Assembly: GCA_965279095.1 (NCBI GenBank)
Contig: CBDIHH010000002.1
Location: 62,001 to 126,000 of the forward strand
DNA length: 64,000 bases
Direction of reading: 5' to 3'
From: CBDIHH01 sp965279095
GTDB lineage: Bacteria > Pseudomonadota > Alphaproteobacteria > Caulobacterales > Caulobacteraceae
Below are positions 28,705-38,608 of this stretch, in pieces (the stretch's first letter is position 1; every line of letters starts with the position of its first letter). The notes below the pieces were generated by a model. That model did not search any database. It had not been told where the DNA came from and saw only the letters and a list, made by a program, of their open reading frames with translations. Made by a program: the position numbers and the translations under genes.

Positions 28705-29367
28705 TCAGGCGCTGGCGAGGGCGCTCTGGAACAGGGCGGCGCCGTCCGACGACCCCAGTTCCGCTTCGAAGGCGCGGTCGGGGTGCGGCATCAGCCCCAG
28801 GACGTTGCCGCGACCGTTGACGATGCCGGCGATCCCCCGGGCCGAGCCGTTGGGATTGTCGAGGTAGCGGAACACCACCTGGCCTTCGCCTTCCAGGCGG
28901 TCGAGCGTCGCTTCGTCGGCGAAGAAATTGCCCTCGCCGTTGCCTACGGTCATCTGCACCTGGCGACGGCCCGCATAGCCGGCGGTGAAGCGGGTCTGGC
29001 CATTGGTCACCTCCAGGGCGACGGGCTTGCAGACGTATTTGAGCCGGGCGTTCCGCAGGAGGGCGCCGGGCAGCAGGTGCGCCTCGCACAGGATCTGGAA
29101 GCCGTTGCAGATGCCGACCACCGCCACCCCGCGCTCGGCCGCCTCGACCACCGCGCGCATCACCGGCGACTGGGCGGCCATGGCCCCGCAGCGCAAGTAG
29201 TCGCCATAGGAGAAGCCCCCCGGCAGCACCACCAGATCGACCCCGTCGGGCAGGGCCGTGTCCTGGTGCCAGACCATGTCGACGGCGGCGCCGGTGGAGC
29301 GCTCCACCGCCACCGCGCAGTCGCGGTCGCAGTTGGACCCGGGGAAAACGACGACGGCGGCTTTCAT
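28705..29367 (-). CDS. purQ: Phosphoribosylformylglycinamidine synthase subunit PurQ
   Basis: A 220-residue glutaminase that supplies ammonia to PurL. It has VVVFPGSNCDRD at the start, the nucleophile Cys in VVGICNGFQIL, and the catalytic His/Glu in MPHPDRAFE. The start at 29367 has TTGGA upstream; an ATG at 29373 is an alternative. It follows a small secreted-protein gene and lies two genes after purS, with no strong terminator between them, so the three are likely cotranscribed. Confidence 0.95.
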   Translation of the reverse strand: MKAAVVVFPGSNCDRDCAVAVERSTGAAVDMVWHQDTALPDGVDLVVLPGGFSYGDYLRCGAMAAQSPVMRAVVEAAERGVAVVGICNGFQILCEAHLLPGALLRNARLKYVCKPVALEVTNGQTRFTAGYAGRRQVQMTVGNGEGNFFADEATLDRLEGEGQVVFRYLDNPNGSARGIAGIVNGRGNVLGLMPHPDRAFEAELGSSDGAALFQSALASA

Positions 29368-29382
29368 AGGCATTCCAAGTGT

Positions 29383-29751
29383 TTAACCGCCATAGCTCTT
29401 GCGAACCGCGGCGTTCATGAGGTCGATGTCTTTGAGCAACTGGTCGAAACCGGCCTTGTCGCCGTAGCCGCAGGCCGAGGTGTCGATCGACATCCCCGGA
29501 CCCATGCCGTTGATCTTGCGCCGGGCGATGGCGGGGTGGGCGGGATGGCCTGGACGGGTCACCGCATAGAGCGCCAGGCCGGCGCTGTCGTTGTAGCCGC
29601 CCAGCAGGGGATCGCGACCGGCGTATGCCTGCAGCTTGGGCAGGCTCTGCATCCGCGCCGTCAGGGCGTCGATGCCCAGGGCGCAGTCCAGGTCCGACCC
29701 GGCCTTGAGGGGGACGGCCAGGGCGGCGGCGGCCAGGGCCACCGCGATCAC
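29383..29751 (-). CDS. Small exported protein within the pur operon
   Basis: A 122-residue product with a signal-peptide-like N terminus (MIAVALAAAALAVPLKA). The mature part has two Cys (LDCALG and SACGYG), a possible disulfide, and RPGHPAHPAIARRKINGMG. I do not recognise a family. Its ATG overlaps the purS stop (ATGA), so it is translationally coupled, and it ends 15 bp before purQ. A secreted protein in a purine operon is odd; it is probably cotranscribed by position only. Confidence 0.65.
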   Translation of the reverse strand: MIAVALAAAALAVPLKAGSDLDCALGIDALTARMQSLPKLQAYAGRDPLLGGYNDSAGLALYAVTRPGHPAHPAIARRKINGMGPGMSIDTSACGYGDKAGFDQLLKDIDLMNAAVRKSYGG

Positions 29752-29987
29752 GCCACCTCCACCCGGTAGCTTTCGATTACGGTGTTGGCCAGGAGCTTCT
29801 CGGCCATGGCGCGGGCCTCGGCTTCCAGGGCGGCGCGGTCCATGCCGGCCGCCTCGAACTCGATGGTCTTGCCGACGCGGACGCCGCTCACGTCCGTCCA
29901 GCCCAGGCCGTGCAGGGCGCCCTCGATGGCCTTGCCCTCGACGTCCAGGACGCCGGGTTTCAGGAACACATGGACTTTCGCCTTCAC
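29748..29987 (-). CDS. purS: Phosphoribosylformylglycinamidine synthase subunit PurS
   Basis: 79 residues with the PurS form: KAKVHVFLKPGVLDVEGKAI, the glycine-rich turn VSGVRVGKTIEFE and the C-terminal helix. It bridges PurL and PurQ in the FGAM synthetase complex. The GTG start overlaps the purC stop (GTGA at 29984-29987). The order purC-purS-(small exported)-purQ is on one strand. Confidence 0.93.
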   Translation of the reverse strand: MKAKVHVFLKPGVLDVEGKAIEGALHGLGWTDVSGVRVGKTIEFEAAGMDRAALEAEARAMAEKLLANTVIESYRVEVA

Positions 29988-30739
29988 GCCGCGCCTCCCT
30001 CGATCACCCGCGGCATCTCCTTCATGATGCCCAGGCGACGCGCCACCTCGGTGTAGCTCTCGATGACATTGCCGAGGTCGCGGCGGAACCGGTCCTTGTC
30101 GAGCTTCTCGTTGGTGGTGGAGTCCCACAGGCGGCAGCTGTCGGGGCTGATCTCGTCGGCCAGGATCACCCGGGAGAAGTCGTTCTCCCACACCCGGCCG
30201 TATTCGATCTTGAAGTCGATCAGGGTGATGCCGACGGCGCCGAACATGCCGGTGAGGAAGTCGTTCACCCGCAGGGTGGTGGCCAGCATGTCGTCGATCT
30301 CCTGGGTCGAGGCCCAGTTGAAGGCGGTGATATGCTCTTCGGTGACGAGGGGATCGTGGAGCTTGTCGTCCTTGTAATAGAACTCGATGATCGACCGGGG
30401 CAGGGGCTGACCCTCGGGCAGGCCGAAGCGGGTCGACAGGGAGCCGGCGGCGACATTGCGGCAGACCACCTCCAGGGGGATGATCTCCACCTCCTTGATG
30501 AGCTGCTCGCGCAGGTTGAGCCGCTTGATGAAGTGGTTCTGCACCCCGATCTGGCCCAGCCGCAGCATGATGTATTCGGAGATGCGGTTGTTGATGACGC
30601 CCTTGCCCTCGAGGATCGCCTTTTTCTGGGCGTCGAAGGCGGTGGTGTCGTCCTTGAAATACTGGATCAAGGTGCCGGGCTCAGGCCCCTCATAGAGGAT
30701 CTTGGCCTTGCCTTCGTAGATCTTCTTGCGGCGGGTCAT
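29984..30739 (-). CDS. purC: Phosphoribosylaminoimidazole-succinocarboxamide synthase
   Basis: A 251-residue SAICAR synthetase that adds aspartate to CAIR in purine synthesis. It has MTRRKKIYEGKAKILYEG, TTAFDAQKKAILEGKG, the nucleotide-binding LEVVCRNVAAGSL, and LIDFKIEYGR with DEISPDSCRLWD. ATG 30739 has GGAGG upstream. It heads the purC-purS-exported-purQ transcript and is divergent from the DUF1476 gene. Confidence 0.96.
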   Translation of the reverse strand: MTRRKKIYEGKAKILYEGPEPGTLIQYFKDDTTAFDAQKKAILEGKGVINNRISEYIMLRLGQIGVQNHFIKRLNLREQLIKEVEIIPLEVVCRNVAAGSLSTRFGLPEGQPLPRSIIEFYYKDDKLHDPLVTEEHITAFNWASTQEIDDMLATTLRVNDFLTGMFGAVGITLIDFKIEYGRVWENDFSRVILADEISPDSCRLWDSTTNEKLDKDRFRRDLGNVIESYTEVARRLGIMKEMPRVIEGGAA

Positions 30740-30785
30740 GGGCCCCTGCCTCCGGTAGGCGATGAGCCGAGCCGCCAATGCAAAG

Positions 30786-30810
30786 CGCGCGCGATCGGGT
30801 AGCGCGCGCG
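30786..30810. other. GC-only hairpin upstream of purC
   Basis: CGCGCGCG repeats on both sides of a 9-nt loop, giving a perfect 8-bp stem 46 bp before the purC ATG. It could affect the purC leader or lie in the divergent promoter; nothing more can be read. Confidence 0.35.
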
Positions 30811-30984
30811 TTCGACTCGGCGTCGGCCAATGAGATTTGCCCCGCGAACCTATCCGAATGAGGGGGTCTGCGCAAACCGCGATGGGCGCGTAAAAGACAA
30901 TGGGACGCGGCGGCCCGGTGCGATAGATTGCCGGGAGGGGCGGGCCGCGATAAGGACCCCTGCCGCTTTGGTATCAGGAATCAC

Positions 30985-31308
30985 ATGACCACCTTCGACA
31001 ACCGCGAGCAGGGCTTCGAGAGCAAGTTCGCCCTGGACCAGGAACAGGAATTCAGGGCCGGCGCGCGCCGCAATCGCCTGCTGGGCCATTGGGCCGCCGA
31101 CCTGATGGGGCTGGAAGGCGCCCATCGCGACGACTACGCCAAGGCCGTGGTCAAGTCGGACTTCGAACTGCCGGGCGACGAGGATGTGCTGCGCAAGGTC
31201 GCCAAGGACCTCTCCGGCGCCGGCCTGAAAACCTCGGAGGCCGAGGTGCGCTCGAAGATGGACGAGTTCATGGCGGTCGCCCGCGACCAGATCCGCAAGG
31301 GCGAATAG
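30985..31308 (+). CDS. DUF1476 protein (F1-ATPase inhibitory zeta-subunit type)
   Basis: A 107-residue helical protein. The N terminus TTFDNREQGFESKFALDQEQ is the signature of this family, whose Paracoccus member is the zeta subunit that inhibits F1-ATPase hydrolysis. The remainder is a four-helix-like region with DDYAKAVVKSDFELPGDEDVL. ATG 30985 is preferred over an upstream in-frame GTG/ATG because the family begins here. It is transcribed away from purC and is followed by a palindromic element. Confidence 0.85.
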   Translation: MTTFDNREQGFESKFALDQEQEFRAGARRNRLLGHWAADLMGLEGAHRDDYAKAVVKSDFELPGDEDVLRKVAKDLSGAGLKTSEAEVRSKMDEFMAVARDQIRKGE

Positions 31309-31319
31309 GGGCCAGAGCC

Positions 31320-31438
31320 CTGCGTGGTTCGAGACGCGCCGCTCACGCGCCGCTCCTCACCATGACGACCGTTGTTGACGTCAAGATTCCTGCGTCATGG
31401 TGAGGAGCCCGCAGTAGCGGGCGCCTCGAACCACGCAG
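31320..31438. repeat. 119-bp palindromic element, copy 2
   Basis: The same architecture as the element at 18018-18133: end arms CTGCGTGGTTCGAG, inner pairing blocks CTCCTCACCATGACG, and a variable palindromic stretch between. It fills the gap between the convergent DUF1476 and purB genes and ends 2 bp before the purB stop codon, so it may serve both as terminator. Confidence 0.88.
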
Positions 31439-31439
31439 A

Positions 31440-32747
<1,308 letters not shown>

Positions 32748-32860
32748 GCGGGCTCCATCGACCCGGCGGCGCGGGGTGTCAAGGCGAGGGGTCAAGGCGG
32801 CGCTTGATCTATGCGCCGGGGCCGTGCTTTTCGTGGCGCTACGTTCACTCGGGAATCGCC

Positions 32861-33706
32861 ATGGGCCTTCGCAGCCTCCTGACGGCCGCGGCCCAGACCC
32901 TGCCGCCGGAGATACGACTGCCGGCCCGCGGCCTGGTGCGCGACCTGGCCGGCCTGCCGGCGCGGATCGCCGATCCCCGGCGCTGGTCCGATCCGTGGCA
33001 GACCATCCACAATGACGGCTCGACCCAGGACTTCCGCACCTCCGGCGACGCCATCCTCGCCGAGTTGGTGCGCTACGGCGGCCTGAAGCCCACCGACCGC
33101 GTGCTCGACATCGGCTGCGGCAATGGGCGCATCGCCCGTCCCCTGGTCCAGTTCCTGGCGGCCGACGCCGGCTATCTCGGCTTCGACCTGTCGAAGGTCG
33201 CCGTCGAGGGCTGTCGCCGGCGCTACGGCGGCGACCCGCGCTTCGCCTTCCATCACGCCGACCTGGCCAATTCCGAATACAATCGGGCGGGACTGCAGGC
33301 GCAGGAAGCCTTCGACTTTCCCACGGCTGGGGCGAGCATCGACTTCGCCTTCGCCATCTCGGTGCTGACCCACATGGAGATCGAGGCGATCGGCCGCTAC
33401 GCCGTCGAACTCGCCCGGGTGCTGGCGCCGGGCGGGCGCGCCTTTCTGACTCTGTTCCTGCTCGACCAGGCCCGCCGCGACGAGATCGAGGCGGGGCACG
33501 CCGGCCTGCCGTTCAAGCCCCTGGACGCGGTCTCCATGGTGGTGGACGCCCAGGCCAAGGAAAGCGCCATCGCCCACGACGAGGCGGTGGTCCGCGATCT
33601 GTTCGTCAAGGCCGGCCTGACCGTGCGCGAGGTGCGCCGGGGGACCTGGGCGCCGGTGTCCCAGACCGACAACTTCCAGGACATACTGGTGGTGGAAAAG
33701 CCATGA
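32861..33706 (+). CDS. Class I SAM-dependent methyltransferase
   Basis: A 281-residue methyltransferase. Motif I reads VLDIGCGNGRIAR, followed by YLGFDLSKVAVEG, FAFAISVLTHMEIE and LAPGGRAFLTLF. The substrate is not predictable. ATG 32861 is chosen as MGLRSLL; an upstream ATG/GTG at 32804 would add 19 residues without clear features. The stop overlaps the GST start as ATGA, so the two are coupled. Confidence 0.75.
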   Translation: MGLRSLLTAAAQTLPPEIRLPARGLVRDLAGLPARIADPRRWSDPWQTIHNDGSTQDFRTSGDAILAELVRYGGLKPTDRVLDIGCGNGRIARPLVQFLAADAGYLGFDLSKVAVEGCRRRYGGDPRFAFHHADLANSEYNRAGLQAQEAFDFPTAGASIDFAFAISVLTHMEIEAIGRYAVELARVLAPGGRAFLTLFLLDQARRDEIEAGHAGLPFKPLDAVSMVVDAQAKESAIAHDEAVVRDLFVKAGLTVREVRRGTWAPVSQTDNFQDILVVEKP

Positions 33707-34350
33707 GCGACCTGCGCCTGATCCTCGGCACCCGCCTGTGGTCCAGCTGGTCGATGCGGCCGTGGCTGGCCCTGAGGCGCACCGGCGCGCCGTTCCAGGA
33801 GACCGTGATCGCCCTGCGCCGCGGCGACGACACCCGCGCCGAGATCGCGCCCCTGTCGCCCTCGGGCAAGGTCCCCGCCCTGATCGACGGCGACCGGACG
33901 GTCTGGGACTCCCTGGCCATCTGCGAATACCTGGCCGAGCGCTTCCCCGAGGCGCGGCTGTGGCCGGCCGAGGCCGAGGCGCGGGCCCTTGGGCGGTCGG
34001 CGGCGGCGGAGATGCATGCGGGCTTCCCGGCCCTGCGGGGCGAACTGCCGATGGATCTGTTCGCCCGTAAGGACGCCGAGCTGACCGAGGCGGGCCATCG
34101 CGACATCGCGCGCATCGTCGCCCTGTGGCGCGACCTCAGGGGCCGGTTCGGCGCGGAGGGTCCGTTCCTGCTTGGCGCCTGGTCGATCGCCGACGCCTTC
34201 TATGCGCCGGTGGCGACCCGGTTTCGCACCTATCGCATCGACCTGGCGGCCTACGGCGACGACGGCCCGGCGCGCGCCTATGCCTCGACCCTGCTCAGCG
34301 AGCCGGGGCTGGTGGAATGGGAGCGGCTGGCGCGGGCGGAATCGGAATAG
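33703..34350 (+). CDS. Glutathione S-transferase family protein
   Basis: A 215-residue GST with the thioredoxin-like N-terminal domain (LILGTRLWSSWSMRPWLAL, Ser in place of the catalytic Tyr/Ser region), PSGKVPALIDG with the cis-Pro, and DSLAICEYLAE for glutathione contact. The all-helical C-terminal domain includes GAWSIADAFYAPV. The class and substrate are uncertain. It is coupled to the upstream methyltransferase. Confidence 0.85.
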   Translation: MSDLRLILGTRLWSSWSMRPWLALRRTGAPFQETVIALRRGDDTRAEIAPLSPSGKVPALIDGDRTVWDSLAICEYLAERFPEARLWPAEAEARALGRSAAAEMHAGFPALRGELPMDLFARKDAELTEAGHRDIARIVALWRDLRGRFGAEGPFLLGAWSIADAFYAPVATRFRTYRIDLAAYGDDGPARAYASTLLSEPGLVEWERLARAESE

Positions 34351-34356
34351 CCCGCC

Positions 34357-34944
34357 TCAGCCCAGGCCTTCGTGTTCCAGAGACAGGGCCACGGCGGGGC
34401 GCGCCTTGACCCGCTCGAAATAGGCGTCCAGGGCGCCGGGCAGGGCCAGGCCGTTCTTGCGGGCCCACATCAGCATCACGAACAGATAGGCGTCGGCGAC
34501 GGTGAAGCGCTCGCCCATCAGATAGTCGCCGTCCAGGCCGTCGGCGAGGTAGCCCAGACGCTTGCCCAGGGTCTTTCCCGCCTCGGCCTTGTCGTCATCG
34601 CTGGCGCCGGGGGTGAAGAAGGGCTTGAACGCCTTGTGCACCTCGCCGGAGATGTAGGCGAGCAGTTCCAGAAGGCGGTATCGCACCATCTCGCCCGGCG
34701 GCGCCAGGCCAGGGGCCTGGTCGGAAATCCAGCTGAGAATGGCGACATTCTCGGTCAGCACCGAGCCGTCGTCGAACTGCAGCGCTGGCACATAGCCCTT
34801 GGGGTTGATCGTCGTGAAGTCGCCGCCGTCCTCGGTGGTCTTGGTCTTCAGGTCCACCTTGACCCGGTCGAAGCTGAGCCCGGCCTCATGCAGGGCGATA
34901 TGGTCGGCGAGGCTGCAGGCCCCGGGTGAGAAATAGAGCTTCAT
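34357..34944 (-). CDS. gstA: Beta-class glutathione S-transferase
   Basis: 195 residues. The bacterial beta-class motif SPGACSLADHIALHEAGL includes the Cys10 that forms mixed disulfides with glutathione; PKGYVPALQ and ENVAILSW follow. The C-terminal helical domain ends in RFTVADAYLFVML and RPAVALSLE. Likely detoxification or redox roles. It is convergent with the other GST (6 bp apart). Confidence 0.88.
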   Translation of the reverse strand: MKLYFSPGACSLADHIALHEAGLSFDRVKVDLKTKTTEDGGDFTTINPKGYVPALQFDDGSVLTENVAILSWISDQAPGLAPPGEMVRYRLLELLAYISGEVHKAFKPFFTPGASDDDKAEAGKTLGKRLGYLADGLDGDYLMGERFTVADAYLFVMLMWARKNGLALPGALDAYFERVKARPAVALSLEHEGLG

Positions 34945-35012
34945 GACGCCCGCCTTGGTTAAGTGGCTGGTGATCCAACCCGCGCCGAGCGCCTTGGTTT
35001 CACGTCCGCCGC

Positions 35013-35957
35013 CTAGGCAAGGGGTTCCGACCGGCGGCGGAAGGCGGCCGGTGTCGCCCCGAACTGGGCCTTGAAAGCCCGGGTGAGGGCCGCCTCGGAC
35101 CCATAGCCCACTAGCAGCGCGATCTCGCCGATCCGGTGGGCCCCCGCCCGCAAATGGTCCGCCGCCAGGTCGAGGCGCCAGGCGGCGACGTATCGTTGCG
35201 GCGTCTTGCCGACCACCTCGGCGAACCGCGCGGCGAAGGCCGACCGGGAGAGGCCGGCGATCTCCGCCAGGGTCTCCACGGTCCAGCCGCGCGCGGGGTC
35301 GTCGTGGATGGCCGACAGGGCCCGGCCGACCTGGGGATCACTGAGCCCGCTCAGCCAGCCCAGGTGGCTCGGACTGGTCGACCCCCAGGCGCGGATCGAC
35401 TGGATGAACAGCAGATCAAGCAGCCGGGCGATCATGATCGCCGACCCTGGCTTCGGATGGCGCGTCTCCTCGACCAGGAAGTGGGTCGTCAGCCGGAGCC
35501 ACTCCAGGGGCCGGCCTGGCTCGGCGCGCAGGTGGATCAGCGGGGGCAGAACCGTCAGCAGCTTGGGCGCCAGGACGCCGGCGAAGGAGAAGCGCCCGCA
35601 GACCACATGGGTCGGCTCGCCGCCGCCGCCCAGGCGATAGACCGCGCCGTGACGCGTGGCCTGGGTGGCGATGGCGTGGTCGATGTCCATCGGGGGAAGG
35701 GCCGGATCGGCGCTGAGCACGTGGCCGGCGCCCAGGGGCAGGAGGGCCAGGTCGCCGGTCTCGATCCGGATGGGCCGGGCGCCGTCCAGCTGGATCCAGG
35801 CGGCGCCGCGTTCGACCACATGGAAGTGCGCGGCTGGTGATTGGAAGCGCAGGCTCCACGGCGCCGAGTATTCGTTGGCGCAGACGAACTCGCCGCGCAT
35901 CCGCACCAGGGACAGAACATCGGACATGGCGTCGGGCACGCCGCTGATCCCTGACAT
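35013..35957 (-). CDS. AraC-family transcriptional regulator
   Basis: An N-terminal cupin-type domain (about 1-200; FVCANEYSAPWSLRF, HFHVVERGAAW, GDLALLPLGAGHVL) is followed by an AraC/XylS DNA-binding domain with two helix-turn-helix units: VETLAEIAGLSRSAFAARF and IGEIALLVGYGSEAALTRAFK. The start at 35957 gives 314 residues; further ATGs lie at 36029 and 35927. It is divergent from an exported alpha/beta hydrolase gene at 36078 and may regulate it (inference from position). Confidence 0.87.
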   Translation of the reverse strand: MSGISGVPDAMSDVLSLVRMRGEFVCANEYSAPWSLRFQSPAAHFHVVERGAAWIQLDGARPIRIETGDLALLPLGAGHVLSADPALPPMDIDHAIATQATRHGAVYRLGGGGEPTHVVCGRFSFAGVLAPKLLTVLPPLIHLRAEPGRPLEWLRLTTHFLVEETRHPKPGSAIMIARLLDLLFIQSIRAWGSTSPSHLGWLSGLSDPQVGRALSAIHDDPARGWTVETLAEIAGLSRSAFAARFAEVVGKTPQRYVAAWRLDLAADHLRAGAHRIGEIALLVGYGSEAALTRAFKAQFGATPAAFRRRSEPLA

Positions 35958-36077
35958 GGTCTCGTTTTCCGTGACGGCGTGGACGCCCGGTACAGAAATC
36001 GAGCGGCTGGGCCATAGATCGCCGCGCAAGCCTGCCGATAGACTGATCTCAAATCAAGCCGCGTGCAGGGGCTCGCC

Positions 36078-36869
36078 ATGATCCGAACCATCGCCGTCGC
36101 CGCAGCGCTCGGCGCCGCCATGATCGCCGCCCCCGCGACGGCGGCGGAGAAGCCGCCCATCGTGCTGGTCCACGGCGCTTTCGAGACCGCCGCAGTCTGG
36201 GCGCCCGTGGAGGCCCAGCTCAGAAAGGACGGCCATGAGACCGTGGCGGTCAACCTGCCGGGGCGTCCCGGCAATCCCCTGCCTCCAGGCGAGGCCACCG
36301 CCGACCTCTACCGCGACGCCGTGCTCCAGGCCCTGGGCCGGTTCAAGGCGCCCGTCATCCTGGTCGGCCACTCGTTTGGCGGCATCACCGTGTCCAACGT
36401 CGCCGAGGCGGCGCCGGAGCGGATCCGGACCGTCGTTTATGTGGCCGCCTACCTGCCCAAGAGCGGCCAGTCCTTGCTCTCCCTGTCGCAGACGGATCCG
36501 GACAGCCAGATGGGCCCCGCGTTCCGGGTGTCGGACGACAAGACCGTCGCCTCGGTCGCCCCCGACCGACGCGGGCCGCTGTTCTGCAACGACTGCGCCG
36601 AGGCGACGCGGGCCCAGGTCGCCGCCGGCATCGTCGACGAGCCCCTGGCGCCCCCGGCCACGCCGGCGATCCTTACGGCCAAGCGGTTCGGCAAGGTCGA
36701 CAAGGTCTATATTCACACCGCACAGGACGTGGTGGTCAGCCCCCGGCTGCAGGCGGCGATGGTGGCCGCGACGCCAGTTCGCCGCCAGATCACCCTGCAG
36801 ACGGGGCACGCCCCGTTCTCCAGCGATCCGGTGGCCCTGGCCCGGGCGATCGAGGATTCGGTGCGGTGA
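36078..36869 (+). CDS. Exported alpha/beta-fold hydrolase
   Basis: A 263-residue protein with a signal peptide (MIRTIAVAAALGAAMIAAPA). The hydrolase core has IVLVHGAFETAAVW (oxyanion loop), VGHSFGG with nucleophile Ser, and a C-terminal His in LQTGHAPF. It resembles the small EstC/salicylate-esterase group. The substrate is unknown. It is divergent from the AraC regulator at 35013. Confidence 0.8.
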   Translation: MIRTIAVAAALGAAMIAAPATAAEKPPIVLVHGAFETAAVWAPVEAQLRKDGHETVAVNLPGRPGNPLPPGEATADLYRDAVLQALGRFKAPVILVGHSFGGITVSNVAEAAPERIRTVVYVAAYLPKSGQSLLSLSQTDPDSQMGPAFRVSDDKTVASVAPDRRGPLFCNDCAEATRAQVAAGIVDEPLAPPATPAILTAKRFGKVDKVYIHTAQDVVVSPRLQAAMVAATPVRRQITLQTGHAPFSSDPVALARAIEDSVR

Positions 36870-36945
36870 TGGCCCGCCGGATCACCGGGCCCGACGGGCG
36901 CCTGTTTTTGTCATCCGCCTGCCCTAGCCCTGAAAGGTCGTCGGC

Positions 36946-37716
36946 GTGAGTGTCCAGGACCCCAACCCTGTCAATGCCAAGGCGCCCCGGCGCATCGCTA
37001 TGGTCATCTCCAACCCCGCCGTGTCGACGACTACCGGCTGGCCGGTCGGCTTCTGGTGGAGCGAACTGTCCCACCCCTATCTCGCCTTTACCGAGAAGGG
37101 CTATCGGGTCGAGGTGTTCTCGCCTGACGGCGGCCGCTGCGTGGCCGACGCCATGAGTGATCCGCGCGATCCGTCGGGCTATTCGGACTCCGACATCATC
37201 TCCATGGGCTTCCTCTCGACGCCCAGGCTCGCCGCCCTGGTCGAGGACACCCGGCCGGTCAGCGCCCTGGCGGTCGATGATTTCGACGCCATCGTGGTCG
37301 CCGGCGGGCAGGGGCCGATGTTCACCTTCGAGCGAGCCCTCGGTCTTCATCACACCTTCGCGGCCTTCCACGCGGCCGGCAAGGTGGCCGCCGCCCTGTG
37401 TCACGGGGTGGCCATCCTCGCCTTCGCCAAAGGCGCCGACGGGGAGTATCTGGCGAAGGGCAAGACGGTGACGGGGTTCGCCAATGTCGAGGAGGATTTC
37501 GCCGACCAGGCCGTATGGGACATGAACCTGCTGCCGCGCGACACGCATGTCATGCCCTGGCGGATCGAGGACCGGATGAAGGCCATCGGCACCAACTTCA
37601 TCCAGGCGGGCCTGTGGCGCGGGTTTGCGGTGCGCGACGGCAATCTCATCACCGGGCAGCAGAACTTTTCCGGGGCCGAGACAGCCCGGATCGTCTGCGA
37701 AGCGCTGGGAGGCTAG
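36946..37716 (+). CDS. DJ-1/PfpI-family protein
   Basis: A 256-residue class I glutamine-amidotransferase-like protein. The nucleophile elbow Cys152 is in AALCHGVA, with Glu40 (FWWSELSHPY) as the usual partner. Members act as chaperones, glyoxalases or proteases; the activity here is not decided by sequence. The start is GTG 36946. The next gene starts 3 bp after the stop, so the two form an operon. Confidence 0.85.
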   Translation: MSVQDPNPVNAKAPRRIAMVISNPAVSTTTGWPVGFWWSELSHPYLAFTEKGYRVEVFSPDGGRCVADAMSDPRDPSGYSDSDIISMGFLSTPRLAALVEDTRPVSALAVDDFDAIVVAGGQGPMFTFERALGLHHTFAAFHAAGKVAAALCHGVAILAFAKGADGEYLAKGKTVTGFANVEEDFADQAVWDMNLLPRDTHVMPWRIEDRMKAIGTNFIQAGLWRGFAVRDGNLITGQQNFSGAETARIVCEALGG

Positions 37717-37719
37717 GCC

Positions 37720-38589
37720 GTGGCGATACGCGTCCTTCTGAAGACCACCATCCCGACGATTGAGGACGATTGGCACATCGGCCGGTTCTCCCTGCTGGCC
37801 GCCCATCTGAGCAGCCTGTCGGATCCGGCGGGCGCGCCGCTCTATGAGGTCACCGCCAGGGATCGCGTGGAGACCTCAGACGGCGATGACGCCGACCTCG
37901 CGGCGCTGGCCAGGGGGGACTTCGATCAGCTTTGGCTCTTCGGGGTCGACGTCACCGGGGCCCTGACCGCCCAGGACGCCCGCCACGTGGAGGCCTTCCA
38001 GGCCGGCGGCGGGGGCGTGTTCCTCACCCGCGATCACCAGGACCTGGGCGCCTGCCTGGCGACCCTGGGGGCCCTGGGCCGCACCCAGCATTTCCAGACC
38101 GCCAATCCGGAAGCGGACGAGGCGCGTCGCTGCGTCGACGACACCGACACCCCCGCGATCACCTGGCCGAACTATCATTCGGGCCGCAACGGCGACCTGC
38201 AGCCGGTGACGGCGGTCGGGCCGGCGCATCCGCTGCTGCGCACGTCGTCGGGCGGGGTGATCGCCCGCCTGCCGGCCCATCCCCACGAGGGCGCCGTGGG
38301 CGCGCCCCCGGACCTTGCAGGCGTGGCGCGGGTGGTCGCCGTCGGCCACAGCCGAATGAGCGGCGCGCCCTTCAACCTCTGCGTCGCCGTCGAGCCGGCG
38401 GGTCGCGGGCGGGGGGTCTCGGATTCGAGCTTCCACCACCTGGCCGACTACAACTGGGACCCGCGGCTGGGTTGCCCCAGCTTTGTCACGGAAGCCGCCG
38501 GCGACCAGGTGATCCGGGAGCCCGACGCCCTGAACGACGTGCACGCCTACGTCGAGAATATCGCCGCCTGGCTGGCCGGCCGGATCTGA
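37720..38589 (+). CDS. Hypothetical protein with a possible ThuA/amidotransferase-like fold
   Basis: A 289-residue soluble protein. LARGDFDQLWLFGVD and VEAFQAGGGGVFLTRDHQDLGACLATL suggest a Rossmann-like class I glutamine amidotransferase or ThuA-type fold. WPNYHSGRNGDL and HHLADYNWDPRLGCPSF are conserved-looking but unnamed. It lies 3 bp after the DJ-1/PfpI gene. I cannot assign a function. Confidence 0.6.
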   Translation: MAIRVLLKTTIPTIEDDWHIGRFSLLAAHLSSLSDPAGAPLYEVTARDRVETSDGDDADLAALARGDFDQLWLFGVDVTGALTAQDARHVEAFQAGGGGVFLTRDHQDLGACLATLGALGRTQHFQTANPEADEARRCVDDTDTPAITWPNYHSGRNGDLQPVTAVGPAHPLLRTSSGGVIARLPAHPHEGAVGAPPDLAGVARVVAVGHSRMSGAPFNLCVAVEPAGRGRGVSDSSFHHLADYNWDPRLGCPSFVTEAAGDQVIREPDALNDVHAYVENIAAWLAGRI

Positions 38590-38608
38590 GGACCGCACCG
38601 ACAGTCGT

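Noticed and set aside
27005..28867. Long plus-strand frame opposite the L,D-transpeptidase
   Set aside because: The translated sequence is low-complexity Gly/Arg/Gln-rich shadow and the minus-strand gene has catalytic motifs.
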